A DNA stretch of 64,000 nucleotides, taken from positions 434,001-498,000 of the forward strand of contig NZ_MRUL01000002.1 of assembly GCF_002006995.1 (NCBI RefSeq), given 5' to 3'. Made by a program: the position numbers and the translations under genes. The notes beneath the pieces were generated by a model. It ran no database searches and was not told the origin of the DNA. It saw only the letters and a list, made by a program, of their open reading frames with translations. Below are positions 56,898 to 64,000 of the stretch, one piece after another; the stretch's first letter is position 1, and each line of letters starts with the position of its first letter. This stretch comes from Izhakiella australiensis. Its GTDB lineage: Bacteria > Pseudomonadota > Gammaproteobacteria > Enterobacterales > Enterobacteriaceae.

Positions 56898-58913
56898 TCA
56901 GGCTGCGGCTCCGGCCACACGCTTTTCACGATTAAGAGATTGCAGCGCCGAGACGTCGACAATCAGCGCCACGCTGCCATCGCCAAGAATGGTGGCGGCA
57001 GAAATTCCCGGCACTTTGCGATAGTTGCTTTCAAGGTTTTTTACTACAACCTGATGCTGACCAATCAGCTGATCAACCAGCAGTGCATAGCGCTTTCCGG
57101 CACTTTGCAAAATGACGACGATGCCCTGCGTCGCTTCTTCTTTAGCGCCGCTAACGTCGAAGACATTCCACAGTTCGACCAGCGGCAAATATTCACCGCG
57201 TACTTCAAGTACTCGTTCGCCGCCCGCCAGCGCCTTCAGTTCTTCGGTACGCGGCTGCAGAGATTCCATCACGGCGTTCAGCGGCAGAATAAAGACTTCG
57301 TCGGCGACCCGTACCGACATACCGTCGAGGATGGCCAGCGTCAGCGGCAGCAGGATGCGAATGGTGGTACCTTTGCCCTGCTTCGAGGCGATCTCTACGT
57401 GGCCGCCCATTTCGAGGATATTTCGTTTCACTACGTCCATGCCGACGCCGCGCCCGGAAACATCGGTAACCTGCTCCGCCGTGGAGAAGCCCGGCGCGAA
57501 AATCAGCATGTTAACTTCGTCGTCGCTCATGCCGTCATGAACGGGCAGGCCGGAAGAGAGGGCTTTCGCCAGAATGCGTTCACGGTTCAGTCCCGCGCCA
57601 TCATCCACCACTTCGATGCAGATGTTCCCTCCCTGATGTTCAGCAGATAACGTCAGGTTACCGCTCGCGCTTTTGCCCTCGGCACTGCGTTTTTCCGGCA
57701 GTTCAATACCGTGGTCAAGGCTATTGCGCACCAGGTGCGTTAACGGATCGATGATGCGTTCAATCAGACTCTTATCCAGCTCGGTGGAACTTCCCAGCAG
57801 GGTAAGCTCTACTTCTTTGCCCAGCTTGCTGGCGAGATCGCGCACCAGACGCGGGAAGCGGCTAAAGACGTATTCCATTGGCATCATGCGGATCGACATT
57901 ACCGATTCCTGCAGGTCGCGGGCGTTACGCTCCAGCTGTCCCATGCTATTCAGCAGATCGCCGTGCTGAACCGGATCGAGCAAATCGGAGCGCTGTGCCA
58001 GCATCGACTGGGTAATAACCAGTTCGCCGACCAGGTTAATCAGCTGGTCAACTTTTTCTACCGCCACGCGAATACTGTTAGATTCGCCGCCGCGGGCCGG
58101 CGCCGCTTTTTTAGCCGGTTCCGGTTTGGCTGGCGCAGCGGCAAGCGCGGCCGGCGCCTGGACGGCGGCAACCACTTCAACCGGCGCCGCTTCGACTACG
58201 TCATCGACCATGGCTTCAGCCATGGTGGTGGCACTGCCGCCGAAGGCGATTTGCTTTTCGTCGATGACAAAGCACAGCACCGCGACGATGTCATCTTTGC
58301 TGACGGTCGATGTTAATGACGCTTGCAGGCTATTTTCGCTGCGCTGGATATCGCTGACGGTACCGAGATTACCCAGCTCTTCTATCAGCAGATCGATTTC
58401 GCTGGCTTTCAGATCGGAAAGCATAATGCGCAGAGCGCCGCTGTCGGCCGCCGCTGTCGGCGCGGCAACGTCAGGCGCGGCTGACGGTGTCAGGGCTATG
58501 GTCTTCGGCGCGGCGATCACTTCACCTTTGGCTTCCAGAGCCAGCTGACGCAGCGCCTGACAGATATATTCAAAGGCGGCAGCATCCGGCTCCTGAGCAG
58601 ACTTATAAGCATCTAACTGTTCCTGCATAATGTCCTTCGTTTCCAAAAACAGGTTGATGATATCGGTACTCAGCTGCATTTCGCCGCGACGCGCACCATC
58701 GAGTATATTTTCCAGGATATGGGTGGTTTCCTGCAGTACGCTGAATCCAAAAGTGCCTGCCCCCCCTTTGATGGAATGGGCAGCACGGAAGATAGCGTTA
58801 AGCTGCTCGGAATCCGGGGCCTCCGGGTCAAGCCCCAACAGATGTTGTTCCATATCGGCCAGCAATTCGTCGGCTTCATCGAAAAACGTCTGATAAAAAT
58901 CGCTGATATCCAT
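56898..58913 (-). CDS. cheA: Chemotaxis histidine kinase CheA
   Basis: 671 residues. P1 has the phospho-accepting histidine in AAHSIKGGAG about residue 48. P2 lies about 160-230, with an Ala/Pro-rich linker after it. P3 dimerises, P4 has the N-box NSLDHGIE and G-boxes VVDDGAGL and GRGVGMDVV, and P5 is CheW-like. The start at 58913 (MDISDFYQTFFDEADELL) matches orthologues; the longer frame overlaps motB and is rejected. Confidence 0.97.
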   Translation of the reverse strand: MDISDFYQTFFDEADELLADMEQHLLGLDPEAPDSEQLNAIFRAAHSIKGGAGTFGFSVLQETTHILENILDGARRGEMQLSTDIINLFLETKDIMQEQLDAYKSAQEPDAAAFEYICQALRQLALEAKGEVIAAPKTIALTPSAAPDVAAPTAAADSGALRIMLSDLKASEIDLLIEELGNLGTVSDIQRSENSLQASLTSTVSKDDIVAVLCFVIDEKQIAFGGSATTMAEAMVDDVVEAAPVEVVAAVQAPAALAAAPAKPEPAKKAAPARGGESNSIRVAVEKVDQLINLVGELVITQSMLAQRSDLLDPVQHGDLLNSMGQLERNARDLQESVMSIRMMPMEYVFSRFPRLVRDLASKLGKEVELTLLGSSTELDKSLIERIIDPLTHLVRNSLDHGIELPEKRSAEGKSASGNLTLSAEHQGGNICIEVVDDGAGLNRERILAKALSSGLPVHDGMSDDEVNMLIFAPGFSTAEQVTDVSGRGVGMDVVKRNILEMGGHVEIASKQGKGTTIRILLPLTLAILDGMSVRVADEVFILPLNAVMESLQPRTEELKALAGGERVLEVRGEYLPLVELWNVFDVSGAKEEATQGIVVILQSAGKRYALLVDQLIGQHQVVVKNLESNYRKVPGISAATILGDGSVALIVDVSALQSLNREKRVAGAAA

Positions 58914-58923
58914 GCTCACGGTA

Positions 58924-59988
58924 TCACCTCTGCTGTGAGTCGCGATCGGTTTGCGCTGCCGGTTGCTGCTCAGCCTGGGCATTATTTCCCGGTGCTGCTG
59001 GCGATACGGCGGGCGCTGCCGCTGAAGGTTGAAGTTCTGGTGTTTTACTGGCGTCCGCAGGTACTGCCGGCGCCGCTATTTGCTTCAGATTCTGCAGGTT
59101 GCCATCATCGGGCAGCGAAACCGCATCACTTTCCGCGTTCTCTTTTTCAATTGCCTGTTCAGTATCGTGATTGAGTACCAGCAGGCTAATGCGTCGGTTT
59201 ACTGCCTCATCCCCGCCGCGATTCTTAAGTCTCATGGTGTCGGCCATTCCCACCACCCGCAGCATTTTTCCGCCGTCCAGCCCGCCCTGCACCAGCTCGC
59301 GGCGCGAGGCGTTCGCGCGGTCCGCCGACAGCTCCCAGTTGCTGTAACCCCGATCGCCGCTGGCATACTGAAAATCATCGGTATGACCGGCAATGCTGAG
59401 CTTATTCGGCAGCTCGTTCAGAATCGGCGCGATGGCCCGCAGGATATCGCGCATATAGGGTTCCACTTCGGCCTTGCCGCGTTTAAACATCGGTCGGTCC
59501 TGGCTGTCGATAATCTGAATGCGCAACCCTTCCTCAACCAGATTAATAATCAGGTGCGGGCGCAGCGCTTTCAGGCGCGGATCGGATTCAATCAGCTGAT
59601 CCAACCGCTCGCGCAGCCGGTTAAGGCGTATTTCATCCAGCTTGCGCTTTTGCTCGTCAAGCAGGCGTTTTTTATCATCGCCTTCAACCGTTTTATGTAC
59701 CTCGCCATTTTGCCGGGTAGGGTCATCGCCGCCGCCGGGAATAGGGCTTTCGCTATCGCTGCTACGCTGACCGCCGTTTAACGCGACTTTCAGCGGCGTT
59801 TTAAAATATTCGGCAATCTGCACCAGCTGCTGCGGGTTAGAAATCGAAATCAGCCACATCACCAGAAAGAACGCCATCATCGCCGTCATAAAGTCGGCAT
59901 AAGCGATTTTCCATGAGCCGTGCCCGCCCTCATGCTTTTTATGCTTACGCTTTTTAACCAGTACGATGGGATGATTATTGTGCTTCAT
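58924..59988 (-). CDS. motB: Flagellar stator protein MotB
   Basis: 354 residues. A short basic N-terminus precedes one membrane helix with the proton-binding aspartate in [17 protein letters not shown] (about residue 33). The plug and linker follow, then an OmpA-like peptidoglycan-binding domain with [26 protein letters not shown]. The C-terminal tail is long and rich in Ala, Pro and Gln, longer than in the E. coli protein. The start overlaps the motA stop by 4 bp. Confidence 0.97.
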   Translation of the reverse strand: MKHNNHPIVLVKKRKHKKHEGGHGSWKIAYADFMTAMMAFFLVMWLISISNPQQLVQIAEYFKTPLKVALNGGQRSSDSESPIPGGGDDPTRQNGEVHKTVEGDDKKRLLDEQKRKLDEIRLNRLRERLDQLIESDPRLKALRPHLIINLVEEGLRIQIIDSQDRPMFKRGKAEVEPYMRDILRAIAPILNELPNKLSIAGHTDDFQYASGDRGYSNWELSADRANASRRELVQGGLDGGKMLRVVGMADTMRLKNRGGDEAVNRRISLLVLNHDTEQAIEKENAESDAVSLPDDGNLQNLKQIAAPAVPADASKTPELQPSAAAPAVSPAAPGNNAQAEQQPAAQTDRDSQQR

Positions 59989-60872
59989 GCATCTTGGTCC
60001 GACGTCTGTTTCGCGGGTGATTTCGCGTTACGAACGTGCTCTTCCAGCTCGGTAAACGACGGCCGGTCGGTGGAGTACAGCGTTTTACGGCCAAACTCTA
60101 CCGCGATCTGCGGCGCGTATCCGTTAAGGCTGGAGAGCAGCGTCACCTTAATGCACTGCATCATTTTGGTCGTCTCTGCACATTTCTGGCGCAGCACGCC
60201 GGCAAGCGGAGAGATAAAACCGTAAGCCAGCAGAATGCCGAGAAAGGTTCCGACCATGGCGTGGGCGATTAGCGCGCCCAGTTCCGCCGCCGGACGATCC
60301 GCTGAAGCCAGAGCATGAACCACCCCCATTACCGCCGCGACGATACCAAACGCCGGTAGCGAATCGCCGACAGTTTGCAACGCCAGTGCCGGAACGTCGC
60401 ATTCATGTTCGTAGGTTTCGATTTCTTCATCCATCAGGGCTTCAATCTCAAAGGCGTTCATATTGCCGCTCACCATCAGACGCAAATAGTCCACAATAAA
60501 GTCTACTAATCGTTTATCGGCAATAATGCGCGGGTATTGAGAGAAGATTTCACTTTCCTGAGGATTATCGATATCACGTTCAAGCGACAGCATGCCCTGC
60601 TGGCGTGATTTAGCCATCAAACGGTAAAGCAACGCCATCAGATCCATATAAACGGCTTTATTGTATTTTGAGCCGCGCATCAGCAGCGGCAACGCTTTGC
60701 CGGTGGCCTTAATCGCCTTGCCGTTGTTACCGACGATAAAGGCGCCAATGCCTGCCCCGCCGATAATCAGCAGCTCAGAAGGTTGATAAAGCGCGCCCAG
60801 ATGGCCGCCTACCATCATGTACCCGCCCAACACGGACCCGATAACGAGGATATAACCCAATATAACCAGCAC
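59985..60872 (-). CDS. motA: Flagellar stator protein MotA
   Basis: 295 residues (E. coli 295), four membrane helices. It has the cytoplasmic loop with conserved [18 protein letters not shown] and the helix 3-4 prolines in [17 protein letters not shown] and [24 protein letters not shown]. The start is GTG with AAGGA 6 nt upstream, as in E. coli. Its sigma-28 promoter lies inside flhC. Confidence 0.97.
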   Translation of the reverse strand: MLVILGYILVIGSVLGGYMMVGGHLGALYQPSELLIIGGAGIGAFIVGNNGKAIKATGKALPLLMRGSKYNKAVYMDLMALLYRLMAKSRQQGMLSLERDIDNPQESEIFSQYPRIIADKRLVDFIVDYLRLMVSGNMNAFEIEALMDEEIETYEHECDVPALALQTVGDSLPAFGIVAAVMGVVHALASADRPAAELGALIAHAMVGTFLGILLAYGFISPLAGVLRQKCAETTKMMQCIKVTLLSSLNGYAPQIAVEFGRKTLYSTDRPSFTELEEHVRNAKSPAKQTSDQDA

Positions 60873-60947
60873 AATAAATCCTTACGTTGATAACGTGTGG
60901 GGTGAAGGAAGAATCCGCAATGTTCAGCAAGGCGCCGGAGTGAGAGT

Positions 60948-60976
60948 AAAAAAAAAGCAGCGGTATTAACCGCTGC
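60948..60976 (-). terminator. Terminator in the flhC-motA gap (3' end of MotR-like RNA)
   Basis: GCAGCGGT-TAAT-ACCGCTGC followed by nine T residues on the minus strand. It terminates flhDC and would form the 3' end of the small RNA started inside flhC. Confidence 0.9.
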
Positions 60977-61042
60977 TGGATGCATCTCACAATCAGGCGA
61001 ACTTGTTAAACGGCTTGCTTAACCTGTTCATCCAGCAGTTGT
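60948..61042 (-). ncRNA. motR: MotR-like sigma-28-dependent small RNA
   Basis: A perfect sigma-28 promoter at 61049-61075 and the terminator at 60948-60976 define a transcript of about 95 nt on the minus strand. It overlaps the last codons of flhC and the 5' leader of motA. This is the location, size and promoter type of MotR, an Hfq-bound flagellar small RNA known from E. coli. The long U-tail fits Hfq binding. Read-through would give motAB-cheAW mRNA. Expression is inferred. Confidence 0.7.
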
Positions 61043-61584
61043 GAAATGTTATCGGCAGATTCCGCAGGAAGTTTACGTCTTTTTACTGCGCGCGACGGAG
61101 GTTGGCACAGGCTACAGACGAAGCTCCCCACCGGTTGATGCGCATGGTTAATAAAACGCCCTTTGCAGCATTTGCAGCTGGAGAGCTCCAGCATGCCGCT
61201 TTCAACAAAACGCACCAGTGTCCAGGCGCGAGTCAGCGCCAGCAACGGGCCATCATCGCTCTGCGGGCACTGTTCGAGATAAAGCCGGTAGGCTTTAATA
61301 ATCGCGTCAATACCCGAGGTCAGACCGCTTTTCAGTAAAAACGTCCAGGCATTACAGAACATGGTAGCGTGAATGTTTTGCTCCCATGTCATAAACCAGT
61401 CGGTGGAAAACGGCAACATGCCTTTAGGTGGTGGGCAACCACGCAATTCTTTATATAGCTTAATTAAACGCCCACGGCTTAGTTGCGTTTCGCTCTCAAG
61501 CATTTGCAGGCGAGCGCCCAGAGTAATTAGCTCGATAGCCAGATGAATATCACGCGCTTCCTGAACGATACTCTTGTCGCTCAT
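61006..61584 (-). CDS. flhC: Flagellar master regulator subunit FlhC
   Basis: 192 residues (E. coli 192). With FlhD it forms the FlhD4C2 activator of class II flagellar genes. The zinc site is seen as CKCC about residues 137-140 and CSLC about 157-160. Its ATG overlaps the flhD stop by one base. The end of the gene contains a sigma-28 promoter for motA. Confidence 0.97.
   Translation of the reverse strand: MSDKSIVQEARDIHLAIELITLGARLQMLESETQLSRGRLIKLYKELRGCPPPKGMLPFSTDWFMTWEQNIHATMFCNAWTFLLKSGLTSGIDAIIKAYRLYLEQCPQSDDGPLLALTRAWTLVRFVESGMLELSSCKCCKGRFINHAHQPVGSFVCSLCQPPSRAVKRRKLPAESADNISQLLDEQVKQAV
61049..61075 (-). promoter_or_regulatory. Sigma-28 promoter inside flhC (motA/MotR)
   Basis: TAAA (61072-61075), 15 bp, GCCGATAA (61049-61056) on the minus strand, within the last 70 bp of flhC. 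Perfect FliA consensus, oriented towards motA. Confidence 0.85.
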
Positions 61585-61934
61585 TAACCTGCCCTCTTCT
61601 TAGGCATTTCATCTTCTTTAGTGACATCGCGCAGCAGGCGGCTTGATAACAAAATACCGGTATGAACTTGCTGCAGATCATCTACCCGCGAGTCCTGAGT
61701 TAACCGATTGATTATGCTGTGATCGTTAAAGCGGAACTGGCAAACCAGCTGATTAGTTTCCGCCAGTTTTACCATTTCAGGCAGCGTCAGCTGAGCCAGC
61801 GCGGTGGCCATTGATTCATCGATACCCAGACGAAACATCGCTGAAGCTTTTTCCTGATTAATTAAACGCTGTGCAAGCAACAGGTATGACAGGTTGATGT
61901 CATAAATATGTTTAAGTAATTCTGAAGTACCCAT
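61584..61934 (-). CDS. flhD: Flagellar master regulator subunit FlhD
   Basis: 116 residues, helical, dimerising partner of FlhC. Conserved stretch [20 protein letters not shown] at the N-terminus, with a conserved Ser/Thr-rich DNA-contact region after it. Preceded by a long leader with CRP site. Confidence 0.97.
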   Translation of the reverse strand: MGTSELLKHIYDINLSYLLLAQRLINQEKASAMFRLGIDESMATALAQLTLPEMVKLAETNQLVCQFRFNDHSIINRLTQDSRVDDLQQVHTGILLSSRLLRDVTKEDEMPKKRAG

Positions 61935-62240
61935 GTACCCACCCTGACTGACACTATTTTAATGTTTGCGGTTAAATCTGACCGCACCTTTTGGTTGCTG
62001 GTTGGTAAATCTAAAGATTGCAAAAAATTTATAGTGGCAAAGCCAAAGTGCTAAAAAATCTATTTTATGAATCCGGAAGAATTCAGCCGGAAATCGCTTA
62101 ACTCAGCTGTTTTTTACATCCTGAGTTTTAATCGCCTTCCTTGTGTCTTCTTCTGAGAATCGAGCATTTAATTAGCGTACTAATCACTACCAGGTCGGAA
62201 TCGTCTGAATCTTTATTAGGACTATTCCGAAAACAAGGCA

Positions 62241-62269
62241 ACTTTATCCCCTCTATTTGCTACATACAA
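62241..62269 (-). promoter_or_regulatory. Likely flhDC promoter
   Basis: TTGTAT (62264-62269), 17 bp, TAAAGT (62241-62246) on the minus strand. A start near 62234 puts the CRP palindrome at -71.5, like the known E. coli flhDC arrangement, and leaves a leader of about 300 nt before flhD. Confidence 0.65.
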
Positions 62270-62293
62270 CGAGCGAAGCGTGAAATTTTAGAT

Positions 62294-62317
62294 AAAGTGT
62301 GAGCCACGTCACACTTT
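62294..62317. promoter_or_regulatory. CRP binding site of flhDC
   Basis: AAAGTGTGA-N6-TCACACTTT is a perfect 9-6-9 palindrome containing the consensus TGTGA-N6-TCACA. Its centre is 371 bp upstream of flhD. It predicts cAMP-CRP activation of the flagellar cascade. Confidence 0.85.
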
Positions 62318-62982
62318 TAAGGCAAATTTTTTTCTGAAACCTATCAGCAACACTGTTGATTAGTTTACTAAGTAATCAATTCGTGGATTTTTTGTTAAAT
62401 TTATGCCCCTTAAAGAGCCAGGTAATAATTACCAGGATAATTTTCAAGCATTTCAGATTTAATCATGTCATTACGGCAAGCTTAACAGTCAATAAATCCA
62501 GTAAATTACTTTAAATTGGTTTTTTATACTAAAAAAATCCATTAATAACCCAATCGCCTGGTTTAAATTTGGCTTAAGAGATCTCACATGAATTCAAGCA
62601 ACTGCAGCTTCAGGTGCAGATTACGCTAATGAATGCAGCCTTCCGTAAAGAGTTACGCGCCGGGGTTCAGGAATCGTAATAAGCTGTAACTTCTGGTTAC
62701 ATAAGCAATATGAATATATTAGCCTGCATGCAGCCCCCTCTCTGTTAACCACAGCAGGAAATAAGCTATCGCCGTTGTTAAGCCGAATTTTTGCTTACGA
62801 CTGGCTTTATGACGGGTAACGGCAGGGGATGTGCGGCGGCTTGGCACAGCGCATAAAGGATCTGTTGCAGGGCAAAGAATGTCTTATCTAAACGCAAGCG
62901 TGGAGGGAAAAGCAGACGAAGATGGGGTGAATCCCTTCTCCCCTGATGCGCTAACGCGCAGGTTGAACATGATGTCAGGCGG
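62318..62982. other. Long gene-free region between flhDC and otsA
   Basis: About 660 bp upstream of the CRP site, AT-rich at first. It holds no convincing gene. E. coli has uspC nearby, which is missing here. A 30-codon open stretch ending at 62679 has no start signal. The region could carry further flhDC operators. Confidence 0.5.
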
Positions 62983-64000
62983 CTACGCCAGTTCAGGCCG
63001 GTCCTTTACCGGATCGTTTCCCTCGTTCCCGTGAGGAGAAGATAACGCCTGTAAATCTTTCAGGAAGGTTTTACGCCAGTTTGCTATATCGTTGCGCCGT
63101 AGCACCGCCATCATATCGTTGTAGCGTGCAACGCGCTCTTCACGCGGCATGGTCAACGCTTTATCCAGCGCGGCGGCCACATCATCCCGATCGTAAGGAT
63201 TAACGATCAGCGCCGAGGTGAGTTCATTAGCCGCGCCGGCAAAGCGCGACAGCACCAGCACGCCCGGGTCGTCAGGATTTTGCGCCGCAACATACTCTTT
63301 GGCGACCAGGTTCATGCCGTCGCGCAGCGGCGTTATCAGAGCAACATCGGTCAGGCGAAAGATTTTCATCAATAAACGCCGATCAAAATGTTGATTGAGG
63401 TAATACAGCGGCGTCCAGCCCAGCGTGCCGTATTTGCCGTTAATACGCCCGGCCTCCGTTTCCAGCTGATGACGAATATCCTGATAAGCCTGCACATCGC
63501 CGCGTGAGGTTGGTGCGATTTGGGTATAGCGGATGTTGCTGCGGTGCTGCGGATAATTCTCCAGCAGCGACTCATAGGCGAGAAAGCGCTCCGGCAGGCC
63601 CTTCGAGTAATCCAGCCGCTCGCAGGCAATGATATTTTTAATATCCCCCAGGTCACGCTTCATCGCCGCCATTTTCGGCGGCAGCGGGCCTGAGGCCATT
63701 TCTTTAATGCTGTCCGGCTCAATGCCGATGGGATACACCTCGGTGGCAAAGTCATTATCAAAAGCGCGGTGCTGTTTGGCTGCGCGGCTCTCTATTTGGG
63801 TGACCTGAGAGACGCTGTCGAGAAACGCCAGCCTGTCGTTTTCAGTCTGAAAGCCCAGCAAATCATATTGGCAGAGCATTGTTAGCAGCGCGTCATGGGG
63901 CGGCAGCGCGTTGAAAATTTCCGGAGTCGGAAAAGGAATATGTAAAAAAAAGCCGATGGGATTATTTACCCCGAGCTTACGCAGCTCTGCGGCAAACGGC
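62983..64000 (-). CDS. otsA: Trehalose-6-phosphate synthase (3' part, runs off window)
   Basis: The reading frame is open to the right edge of the window; at least 338 residues of the C-terminal part of a GT20 enzyme are present. OtsA joins UDP-glucose and glucose-6-phosphate into trehalose-6-phosphate for osmoprotection. Diagnostic stretches are [52 protein letters not shown] (here [10 protein letters not shown]), [18 protein letters not shown] and [20 protein letters not shown]. The N-terminus lies outside. Its place beyond flhDC is the same as in E. coli. Confidence 0.96.
   Translation of the reverse strand, partial: PFAAELRKLGVNNPIGFFLHIPFPTPEIFNALPPHDALLTMLCQYDLLGFQTENDRLAFLDSVSQVTQIESRAAKQHRAFDNDFATEVYPIGIEPDSIKEMASGPLPPKMAAMKRDLGDIKNIIACERLDYSKGLPERFLAYESLLENYPQHRSNIRYTQIAPTSRGDVQAYQDIRHQLETEAGRINGKYGTLGWTPLYYLNQHFDRRLLMKIFRLTDVALITPLRDGMNLVAKEYVAAQNPDDPGVLVLSRFAGAANELTSALIVNPYDRDDVAAALDKALTMPREERVARYNDMMAVLRRNDIANWRKTFLKDLQALSSPHGNEGNDPVKDRPELA

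Noticed and set aside
62590-62679. Open stretch of 30 codons ending in a stop at 62679 upstream of flhDC
   Set aside because: No start codon with ribosome site and no recognised product; probably chance or an unrecognisable remnant.
62831-63034. 67-codon plus-strand frame at the end of otsA
   Set aside because: Overlaps the otsA 3' end in antisense and lacks a ribosome site.

Overview
The window looks like a chromosomal segment of an Enterobacterales bacterium, most probably an Erwiniaceae relative (Erwinia, Pantoea or Mixta type). The evidence is protein similarity and gene order. The blocks aspS-nudB-yebC-ruvCAB, yecD-yecE-yecN-cmoAB, cutC/yecM/argS and flhEAB-cheZYBR-receptors-cheWA-motBA-flhCD-otsA follow the Escherichia coli arrangement, with several insertions. 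No rRNA, tRNA, insertion sequence, integrase or CRISPR array was recognised.

Layout. (1) 0-6.9 kb: an anaerobic fumarate module. A soluble three-domain NADH:fumarate reductase is divergent from a dicarboxylate (DASS) transporter and a class I fumarase, with a perfect FNR box between them. (2) 6.85-8.0 kb: a non-coding composite repeat; a related copy lies at 23.4-24.2 kb between yecD and yecE. (3) 8-12.8 kb: small metabolic and regulatory genes (SDR, AraC, two LysR, ASCH, guanine-deaminase-like). (4) 12.9-17 kb: periplasmic trehalase treA, ycdYX and ghrA. (5) 17-27.4 kb: core genes ruvBAC, yebC, nudB, aspS, yecD, yecE, yecN and cmoAB. (6) 27.4-39 kb: an accessory block where E. coli has torZY. 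It carries a LysE exporter, a roughly 2550-residue AT-rich protein ending in two ADP-ribosyltransferase domains, a periplasmic YD-repeat-like protein, a GNAT acetyltransferase and a small membrane protein. (7) 39-43.8 kb: cutC, a MalY/PatB lyase, yecM and argS. (8) 43.9-45.6 kb: an AT-rich gene for a Stv-like domain protein, inserted between argS and flhE and bracketed by an exact 20-bp direct repeat. (9) 45.6-62 kb: flagellar and chemotaxis genes under flhDC. (10) 63-64 kb: the 3' part of otsA.

Regulation visible in the sequence. Three perfect sigma-28 promoters (TAAA-N15-GCCGATAA) are present: one in front of each chemoreceptor and one inside the end of flhC. The last would produce a roughly 95-nt RNA ending at a strong terminator, which matches the MotR small RNA of E. 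coli. flhDC has a long leader with a perfect CRP palindrome at about -71.5 from a recognisable promoter. The ruvAB SOS box is also the ruvC terminator hairpin.

The most novel items are the tandem ADP-ribosyltransferase giant protein, the Stv-like islet with its 20-bp direct repeats, and the structured intergenic repeat family, one hairpin of which shows a compensatory base change between copies.
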